A DNA stretch of 15,999 nucleotides from Bacteroidales bacterium UBA6346 (GTDB lineage Bacteria > Bacteroidota > Bacteroidia > Bacteroidales > UBA932), in NCBI GenBank assembly GCA_002438905.1, contig DJSA01000132.1, forward strand, positions 1 to 15,999. Direction: 5' to 3'. Both the position numbers and the translations under genes were made by a program. Position 1 is the first letter of the stretch, and the number at the start of each line of letters is the position of its first letter. The notes under the pieces were generated by a model that searched no databases, was not told the DNA's origin, and was given only the letters and a program-made list of their open reading frames with translations. Of this stretch, positions 7,097 to 13,461 are shown in pieces.

Positions 7097-7327
7097 TTTG
7101 TATGATTCCAAATTAGCGGGACATTTTCCTACACATATTGTGCCTATGCCTCGCTATGAACATCCTGCCGCTGTAGGCATTCGGACTGAACTATTGAGAC
7201 AAGGCAACCGTCCGTATGAAAGGCGACAGCGAGGATACAAGAGCAGCGGACTGTCAGAAGTGCAACTACATGGCAATAAGGGCTGAAAACATCAGGTCGG
7301 TAGAAATATGAGACTCTGCCACATATG
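7097..7327. other. Intergenic gap between barrel gene and second subtilase
   Basis: 231 bases with no convincing coding frame, no strong terminator and no full promoter. A 6-base inverted pair ATGCCT (7146-7151) and AGGCAT (7175-7180) is too weak to name. TAATTTG (7115 to 7109, minus) resembles a -7 box but lies too near the ATG to be persuasive. Confidence 0.4.
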
Positions 7328-8284
7328 TCAGAACGCGTAGCCGAGGGAGAGGCCGAGGCTGTTCCGGAGGATTTCCGAGCCGAAAATGTAGGCAGCGTCG
7401 AGGCTGACGCCGAAGAACTTCACGCCGATGCCCGCCGAAACGTAGGACGGGACGACGGTTTTTCCGCCGTAATGGTAGCCGCAGCGGACCGTCAGCATTG
7501 AGTTCCAGGTGTAGGACAATCCCGCCGATGCGGCGAACTGCCGGCTGAAAAACATTTCGGCAGAACCGGCTGCTTGGATGCGATGCACGGACGCGAACTC
7601 CTGCAAGTAGCAGATTTCAGCTTTGGCAGACGTTGGAAGTGAATATGAGCTGCCGTCAGATGCCTTGATTTTAGTCCCGAGTGAATACACTCCGACTGAT
7701 GCCCGGATGCTTATGCCATTTTTTAGGGGGACTTCTGAGGTAATGGCAATGTCTGAAACAAATGCTCCATAGTTGGCATCATCGGATAACTTTTCTCCTG
7801 CATATTTCAGCCTGATGCCGGCGGACAGAAACTTCACGGGACGATAGCTGAAGCCGGCACCTGCAATCATCTGGTGCGGGCGAAATGTTCCGAGGGAATA
7901 TCCGCCGCTGTTGAAGGCTTCATATGGCTCGCACAGTCCATAGACAGAAGTTATGCTCACACCGAATTTTTCCTTTATTTTCATGCCTGCATCCGCCGAA
8001 AAATAAGAAGTCCTATGGTCTCCCGATGTGATGCTCATCCAACCGGTCGCGACATTCCCCGTTTTCTCATTCATTACAGGGAATGTCGGGCTTGAACAAG
8101 ATGCTCCGAACTCGGAAATTGAGACTCCGGCAGTGCCTGCTTCAGCGGGGTTGAAAACCATTGCAACAAAGGGCAGGGCATTGTTTTGTGCTCTGGCGAC
8201 ATCTTCTGTTCCAAACAGAATGAAGAACTGAACCACGCTGAGTATAGCCGCGTATAATAAATAATGTTTCTTCATCATTAGCAT
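7328..8284 (-). CDS. PorV/PorQ-like outer-membrane beta-barrel protein
   Basis: A 318-residue protein with a signal peptide (hydrophobic to about residue 30, likely cut near V-A-R-A-Q). The mature start NNALPFVAMVFNPAEAGTAG matches the opening of the PorV/PorQ family, where N-A-L-P-F-L is followed by a D/N-x-R/E-A-G-x-x-G loop. The rest is alternating amphipathic strands with many Gly/Tyr/Phe and ends in L-G-Y-A-F, the aromatic end usual for outer-membrane barrels. PorV family members are the outer-membrane components that take T9SS cargo from the translocon to the attachment complex. Here it lies 3 bases after a gene encoding a protein with a T9SS sorting domain, so co-translation and a partner role are likely (inference). 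ATG codons at 8284, 8278 and 8275 are all usable; 8275 gives MKKHYLL. It is not clearly the general PorV, and other barrel families are possible. Confidence 0.72.
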   Translation of the reverse strand: MLMMKKHYLLYAAILSVVQFFILFGTEDVARAQNNALPFVAMVFNPAEAGTAGVSISEFGASCSSPTFPVMNEKTGNVATGWMSITSGDHRTSYFSADAGMKIKEKFGVSITSVYGLCEPYEAFNSGGYSLGTFRPHQMIAGAGFSYRPVKFLSAGIRLKYAGEKLSDDANYGAFVSDIAITSEVPLKNGISIRASVGVYSLGTKIKASDGSSYSLPTSAKAEICYLQEFASVHRIQAAGSAEMFFSRQFAASAGLSYTWNSMLTVRCGYHYGGKTVVPSYVSAGIGVKFFGVSLDAAYIFGSEILRNSLGLSLGYAF

Positions 8285-8287
8285 AGA

Positions 8288-10897
8288 TTATAATTTTGTG
8301 ATAACTCTCTCATAACTTTTGCCGTCAATCAGCACGCGTACCAAGTATCTTCCCGGAGCGCAGTTTCTCAAATCAACGACTTTTGGGGCAAAGGCACTGA
8401 CCGTTGAAGTGCTCTCGCAGATGACGACGCCGGACAATGAGGTGACAGAAATATATGTCTCAGCCGGCAATCCTGTCCGGATTGTGAGATTGTCCTTCAC
8501 TGGAACCGGATACATTTCGACGAGATTGTCGGGACTCTTTGCCATAATGCTGAACTCTTGTGTACATGAGGCGTTTCGGGCATCGCTTGCCGACACAATG
8601 AATTTGCAAAGTCCGTATCCTTTGACAGTTATCCGCAGAGAGGAACCTGACAAATCCGTTGTCGCGACAGATTTGCTTCCTCCTTCCATTGAATAACGCA
8701 GGCTCTCCCCATCGGGGTCATGAAAAAAATCATTAAGATCGAGGACATACTCACAAGTTGTAGTCTCCGTATAGAGATTGTCAATTACCTTTCTGACCTC
8801 TGGAGTCCGATTGGGAAGTATCTCATATTTGAATGAATATGTCGCGTCCATGCCGTAGGTGTCAGAAACGGAAATCCGGTCTTCGTATTCACCGGCCTTC
8901 TCCATCCTCGCATTTATGTTCAATGTCCAATGTCTCTCGTCCGTTTTTTCAAACGAACTTGCCGATGATCCTTTGTTGAATTTGACCGTGATTTCCTCTC
9001 CCTCGGGGTCATATATCTCGAAAGGTACGGAAACGGATTCGAATGATTTCAAGACAAATTGAGTCTTGTCCGAAAGACAGTTGATTATAGGGGCTGTATT
9101 TGCAAGTGTTCTGACAGCGGAGATTGATGACAGTGCCGAATAGTTCTGTGCGTAGTCATATCCGATAATCCCCGCGTAATACTCTTGCTCAAATTCCAGA
9201 TTGCCTATGCTTGCGGTAATTCTTTCTCCGGCATTCCTGTTTCCCACGAGAATTTCTGATCGGAAGACATCAGCGGGAAGATTCCGAGGATCTGTGATAC
9301 TTTCAAGTGCAGAGCGAGATTTTGACACGAGCAGCATATATCCGAATGCCGCTTCGCCCTCAGGACTCGCGGTCACATTGAAAGTGGCATTGATCCTGTT
9401 GCCTGTCGCCGACATCTCGATTTTATCCGGAATTTCAGGAGGCATGGTCTTGCCTACGGAGAATGCCCCCATCGCATCGACCAGCGGACCAATCTGAGCG
9501 TTTGACGGGAGTACATCGTGCCTTGCCCCTTCAAGAAGTCTCTTCTTGAGCATTTCCACGGTGAATCCCGGACCGCCGAAATGCGACACCACCAGCGCCG
9601 CTACGCCGCTGACATGCGGACATGCCATGGACGTTCCCTGCATCCAGCCATATTTATTGCCGGGCAACGTGCTCAGGATAAGCGTGTTGTTTCTCGTTCC
9701 CTGTTCTCCTCCAGGGGAGGCGATGTCAACCCAACTGCCGTAATTTGAATAGGATGCTCTCTTGAAATCAGGCCCGATTGCACCGACTGCGAGAACACTC
9801 TCATACTCTCCGATTGGGTTGGCGTCCCATCCGTCGTTCCCCGCCGCGAATACGACAAGACCTCCCTTCATCGGGCTGTCAGTCTTCTGGATGCCGTCCT
9901 TGTCGCACCCTGCATTTTGTACGAAATAGTCTATTGCGGCCTTGAGCGGTCCTGGAATCGTAGCGTTTCTGGCGTCTCCCACCGTTTCAAAGTCATAACC
10001 CCAGCTGTTGTTTACAATCACGGCACCATTGTCCGCTGCCCATGTGATAGCCTCGGCCTCATCTCCGCTTTTCTTCCCCACGAACACCTGACATGACAAA
10101 AGCCCAACGCCATCGGCTTCTTCAGCGGCATTGCCTCCGGCGATTCCGCATACACCGATTCCATTGTTGTTCCTTGCAGCTATTGTCCCGGCGACGTGCG
10201 TCCCGTGCTCATCGGCGGTGACCTGCCCTCCGGACACGAAATTCTTTCCACCGACATAATTATCTGCCAAGTCCTCGTGCTCACGGTCGATTCCGCCGTC
10301 AACAACGGCGACAATGACCTTGCGGTTTCCGCAAGTATAGCGTTCCCACACAGGAACGACGTTTATGTCAGCTCCCGCCGAATGGCTCTGCGACATGCTG
10401 CCGTCATTCATATAGTGCCATTGTTTCGGGAACTCCGGGTCGTTGAAGAAAACAGCGCTTTGCCTTATCCTGTACACCGGCTCAACGGATTCGATGCCGT
10501 CAACACTGCCAAGATTTGCCATTGCCTTTGTCGAGGGCATTTCTTTGGAGTATTCGATTCGGTACCATCTGTGCAGCCCCGCCGCTCTTCGCCGCTGTTC
10601 AAACTCTCCGCCGTCATGGAATATCCGTTTCATGGAGACGACGCCAATGGTCTCAAGAACATTGTTCAGCGCCATGGATTTGGTGGCAGGCACGACATTC
10701 CCTCCATCTTCCGAGGCTTCCACGATTTCAGCCATCTCCTCAGTCAGATATATGTCCGCAGTGCCGCACAGAGCCGAGATTCCGCTGTCGTCCACACCGA
10801 CAGCCTCGGAAATGATCTCCTCAATCCGGCCGGTGCAGGAAGCTGCAATCAGCATGGCCAGCAGCATGACCACTTCTTTCACGTAGTGTTTCATCAT
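8288..10897 (-). CDS. S8 subtilisin-like protease with T9SS type A sorting domain
   Basis: An 869-residue exported serine endopeptidase. Domains in order: signal peptide (MMKHYVKEVVMLLAMLIAAS, Cys21 next), prodomain (about 45-145), and an S8 domain (about 150-480) with Asp200 (VVDGG), His231 (HGTHVAG), Asn354 (AAGND) and Ser423 (GTSMACPHVSG). Then come an Ig/fibronectin-like region (about 485-600), two cadherin-like repeats with D-P-E-G-E (630-634) and D-P-D-G-E (727-731), and a C-terminal T9SS type A sorting domain (about 794-869: Y-P-V-P-V, S-L-S-G, A-P-G-R-Y-L-V-R-V). The sorting domain implies passage through the outer membrane by the Por system and then attachment or release. The Cys21 context (A-A-S-C) could be lipobox or chance; a lipoprotein signal together with a sorting domain would be unusual. 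The next gene, a PorV-like barrel, starts 3 bases later. Start is one of two adjacent ATGs. Confidence 0.92.
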   Translation of the reverse strand: MMKHYVKEVVMLLAMLIAASCTGRIEEIISEAVGVDDSGISALCGTADIYLTEEMAEIVEASEDGGNVVPATKSMALNNVLETIGVVSMKRIFHDGGEFEQRRRAAGLHRWYRIEYSKEMPSTKAMANLGSVDGIESVEPVYRIRQSAVFFNDPEFPKQWHYMNDGSMSQSHSAGADINVVPVWERYTCGNRKVIVAVVDGGIDREHEDLADNYVGGKNFVSGGQVTADEHGTHVAGTIAARNNNGIGVCGIAGGNAAEEADGVGLLSCQVFVGKKSGDEAEAITWAADNGAVIVNNSWGYDFETVGDARNATIPGPLKAAIDYFVQNAGCDKDGIQKTDSPMKGGLVVFAAGNDGWDANPIGEYESVLAVGAIGPDFKRASYSNYGSWVDIASPGGEQGTRNNTLILSTLPGNKYGWMQGTSMACPHVSGVAALVVSHFGGPGFTVEMLKKRLLEGARHDVLPSNAQIGPLVDAMGAFSVGKTMPPEIPDKIEMSATGNRINATFNVTASPEGEAAFGYMLLVSKSRSALESITDPRNLPADVFRSEILVGNRNAGERITASIGNLEFEQEYYAGIIGYDYAQNYSALSSISAVRTLANTAPIINCLSDKTQFVLKSFESVSVPFEIYDPEGEEITVKFNKGSSASSFEKTDERHWTLNINARMEKAGEYEDRISVSDTYGMDATYSFKYEILPNRTPEVRKVIDNLYTETTTCEYVLDLNDFFHDPDGESLRYSMEGGSKSVATTDLSGSSLRITVKGYGLCKFIVSASDARNASCTQEFSIMAKSPDNLVEMYPVPVKDNLTIRTGLPAETYISVTSLSGVVICESTSTVSAFAPKVVDLRNCAPGRYLVRVLIDGKSYERVITKL

Positions 10898-10923
10898 CGT
10901 TTGTGCATATGGTATTCTAAGGA

Positions 10924-10956
10924 AAAGAAAGCCGAGGCAGAACCCCGGCTTTCTTT
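10924..10956 (-). terminator. Strong intrinsic terminator after the SusCD lipoprotein gene
   Basis: A 14-position stem (10924-10937 with 10943-10956) with a single A-C mismatch and a five-base loop, GC core GCCG/CGGC, flanked by A-runs on one side and T-runs on the other. On the minus strand it ends in TTTCTTTTCC, so it fits leftward termination 17 bases after the stop of the gene at 10974. Confidence 0.85.
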
Positions 10957-10973
10957 AGTCGAACATAGTGTAC

Positions 10974-11849
10974 TCAAATATTTTCTGCGATCCATTTCTC
11001 CAAATCCGGCCCGCCGGGGAGCGAGAGCGCACAATATGCGGCAACGCCCCAGCCACCTATACCCGGTACATAATAGTACGGATAGAAAACGGCCACATTG
11101 TCTTCCGTGAGTACGCCGTAGCATTTCGGGTCCACATCCGGAACGTACATCGCATAGATGGTGTCTCCCTCGCCAGAGTAGTCGATTGTCGTACTCCAAT
11201 TCTTCCATGCAATCTTTCCGTCTTTGCCGACACTGAATTCAATGTATTCGCACGCCGCTCCTCCGCATCCGAATTCTCCTGAAGTTTCATATCCGGCTTC
11301 AACAAGGACATCCTTCGGATATGGTGAATATACACGATAGATATCAAATCCATCGGCCTTGCTGACCTGCACCGGCGTTATTGCGGCCCCAACAAAAGCA
11401 TCATACCATTGTCCTTCACCAATTGGAACCCAAGTGTATCCTCTCGCGAGAATCACGGCGCAGGAGTCTATGGATATGTGCTCGTTGAAATTACCGGTCA
11501 GTTTGAGGCCCAGCGTGTCAGTCTCACCAAGTACAATGTCCGTGACATCAATCTTGAGAGTCGTCTCATACTCCCCGTCCGCGAACTTCACGGTGGTCAC
11601 CGGGGCCTTGATTTTTCCATGATAGGGATTCGCAGTGAGGCTTACCGAGAGTTCTCCCGTGTTTGTCTGCCTGCGCAAGGGAACAAAATACTCCGTAGCC
11701 TCGAGTTTGACCTCCGAGTCCTTGATGATGCTCTGGGCAAATGTCGCCACTCCGTCTTCTCCGGAATATGTCGTGCCTATATTGTCTGAATTGCAGCCTG
11801 CTGCGACCAAGGCACAGAACGAAATCAGTAAATATTTTATCTTCTTCAT
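10974..11849 (-). CDS. SusE/F-position surface lipoprotein with Calx-beta-like N-domain
   Basis: A 291-residue protein starting MKKIKYLLISFCALVAAGC, a lipoprotein signal with Cys19. The next part (about 30-125) has the pattern of a Calx-beta-like sandwich often seen in this position of SusCD loci: a V-P-L-R-R strand, the V-K-F-A-D-G-E-Y-E-T strand, and T-D-T-L-G-L-K-L. The C-terminal half (about 130-291) is rich in Trp, Tyr and Gly (G-E-G-Q-W-Y-D-A, Y-P-Y-Y-Y-V-P-G-I-G-G-W-G) and I do not recognise it; surface glycan- or peptide-binding is the usual role for such genes. It follows susD at once: M-K-F-V-M-K-K allows an ATG at 11861 (7 bases after the susD stop) or 11849, and the latter gives the cleaner signal. 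It ends just before a strong terminator, so it is the last gene of the SusCD operon. Confidence 0.78.
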   Translation of the reverse strand: MKKIKYLLISFCALVAAGCNSDNIGTTYSGEDGVATFAQSIIKDSEVKLEATEYFVPLRRQTNTGELSVSLTANPYHGKIKAPVTTVKFADGEYETTLKIDVTDIVLGETDTLGLKLTGNFNEHISIDSCAVILARGYTWVPIGEGQWYDAFVGAAITPVQVSKADGFDIYRVYSPYPKDVLVEAGYETSGEFGCGGAACEYIEFSVGKDGKIAWKNWSTTIDYSGEGDTIYAMYVPDVDPKCYGVLTEDNVAVFYPYYYVPGIGGWGVAAYCALSLPGGPDLEKWIAENI

Positions 11850-11868
11850 GACAAATTTCATTTAATCA

Positions 11869-13443
11869 TTATTCGGCCTTGTTGAGTGCGGGGTCGTCGC
11901 CCGTATTTGCAGTGGCTTCGCTGCCGACTGGGTTCTGGACCATAAGATTGTTGGCATCCATTTCCGCCTGCGGAACGGTCATCACCCAGTCAAATGTCTC
12001 CGGATCGCTTGTTTTGAGGCTTGTGAGAAGCGCGCTCTTCTGGTAGCCCATCTCCTCTGTGCGGACAAATCCCTGGCGGAGACGCTTGATGTCAAAGACA
12101 CGTCCGATTTCTCCCCAAAGTTCAATTCTGCGCTGGAGGATGATTTCCTCAAGCAGAGAGCCGGTCTCGTCTGTGGTGAGCTTGCCTAGAGCAGTCCCTG
12201 TCTTGCTTGAGCAGTCGTAGCCTTCGAGGCGATAGGACATGAAGTCATTGAGCACTGTCTGTGCCTCACCGTCATTATTGTCTCGGCAAGCCGCCTCCGC
12301 CTTTATCAGATACATTTCCGGAAGCCTCATGAAGATATGATCCGCACCTGTTTTTAGGCTATTGGGATCCTTAAACAGGAATTTGTACTGCTGGAGACCA
12401 TGCGTGATTTCATCGTCTTTGTTGAGATCTTCATCGACCCACCACTTCTTGCGGACATCCTTCGCGTCTATCTTTGCATAGAGCCATTTGCTGCAAAGCT
12501 TTCGCTGGTCTTCGCCGTATGAGCCGGCACGATAGTCCATCTGCGCAAGGAACTGAGGGTTGGTCGTGCCTTGATCGGTTATGATTTCAGCGCCCCAGAG
12601 AACGTCCACGCCGTTAATTGCGTCATTGTAGCCCCACATGACATCCTTGCTGAGCTTCTTGCCTGTGCTCTTTATCGCGTTGTCGGCGGCTTCGTAGGCG
12701 GCCTTGAAGTCATTCATCGTTATCGCGATGCGTGCCTTGATGCCGTTAGCTACGGTGTAGTCAATGTGTGAGCAGTGCTTCTGCTTCTGCCCGTTGAGGA
12801 GTTCGATGGCCTTGTCGATGTCCTCACGTGCCTGAGCATATACCTGCTCGTTGGTTGCCCTTGCCTTGCCCTTTGTCTTTGATGTCGTAGGTTCGGTGTA
12901 AATCGGAACGCACAGACGATCCTCATGCCCGACATAACTTCTAGCATAGTTTATTGCGAGGTTGTAGTATGCGTTTGCACGGAGGGCATAAGCATTGCCC
13001 AAAATGTAATCGACATCGGCTTTCGCGCCCTGCATCGAGCCGCCCTTGGCGATGATGTAATTGGCCTGGCTGATGATGGTGTAATTATAGTTCCATATGT
13101 CGTAAGGACGCCAACTGTCTTTTGTGAAATTACGTTTCTCGTAGTAGGTATAATCATACCAGAACCATCCGTTTCCCTTGCCCGAGAATACCATGTCATC
13201 ACCCATGGCATCACCCATGAGGGCGTACCCCTGAGGTCCGAAGGCTTCGTGCGTGGTAGAACCTGTACTTGCAGACCACTGCCAGAAGAATCTGTAAATT
13301 CCGTTCAGTGCCTGAAGACCGCCCTCCGTCGTTTCGAGCATCGTGTCACCTGACACTGCCGTTGTCGGGGTGGTGTCAAGCATCTTGCTGCATCCGGTAA
13401 ATACAGCCAGAATTGCCAAAGCCGCTATTATTATCTTTTTCAT
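11869..13443 (-). CDS. SusD/RagB family nutrient-binding outer-membrane lipoprotein
   Basis: A 524-residue lipoprotein: MKKIIIAALAILAVFTGC, Cys18 lipidated. Family signs are the early M-L-D-T-T-P region, the T-E-G-G-L-Q-A-L-N-G-I-Y helix (about 39-50), TPR-like helices including A-Y-A-L-R-A-N-A-Y-Y-N-L-A (about 150-162), the R-L-P-E-M-Y-L-I-K-A-E-A motif (about 367-378), and the C-terminal R-R-I-E-L-W-G-E segment followed by D-I-K-R-L-R-Q-G. SusD proteins sit as a lid on their SusC channel and capture oligosaccharides or, in the RagB group, peptides. The ligand cannot be read from sequence, but the protease genes downstream make peptides worth considering. Start ATG 13441-13443 has a good ribosome-binding site. 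The gap from susC is 18 bases. Confidence 0.95.
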   Translation of the reverse strand: MKKIIIAALAILAVFTGCSKMLDTTPTTAVSGDTMLETTEGGLQALNGIYRFFWQWSASTGSTTHEAFGPQGYALMGDAMGDDMVFSGKGNGWFWYDYTYYEKRNFTKDSWRPYDIWNYNYTIISQANYIIAKGGSMQGAKADVDYILGNAYALRANAYYNLAINYARSYVGHEDRLCVPIYTEPTTSKTKGKARATNEQVYAQAREDIDKAIELLNGQKQKHCSHIDYTVANGIKARIAITMNDFKAAYEAADNAIKSTGKKLSKDVMWGYNDAINGVDVLWGAEIITDQGTTNPQFLAQMDYRAGSYGEDQRKLCSKWLYAKIDAKDVRKKWWVDEDLNKDDEITHGLQQYKFLFKDPNSLKTGADHIFMRLPEMYLIKAEAACRDNNDGEAQTVLNDFMSYRLEGYDCSSKTGTALGKLTTDETGSLLEEIILQRRIELWGEIGRVFDIKRLRQGFVRTEEMGYQKSALLTSLKTSDPETFDWVMTVPQAEMDANNLMVQNPVGSEATANTGDDPALNKAE

Positions 13444-13451
13444 GTCTTTAG

Positions 13452-13459
13452 TCTCCTTT
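13452..13459 (-). promoter_or_regulatory. Shine-Dalgarno of the susD-like gene
   Basis: AAAGGAGA on the minus strand, 8 bases before the ATG at 13443. It is unusually strong for this phylum and fixes the susD start. Confidence 0.6.
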
Positions 13460-13461
13460 AA

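Noticed and set aside
7098..7286. 62-codon plus-strand frame in the gap before the second subtilase
   Set aside because: No ribosome-binding site, no recognisable motif, starts inside the upstream region of a leftward gene. Treated as chance.
10196..11110. 304-codon open frame on the plus strand
   Set aside because: It lies opposite the N-terminal part of the T9SS subtilase and runs through the terminator into the next gene. Its sequence is low in recognisable motifs and the minus-strand gene has complete catalytic motifs.
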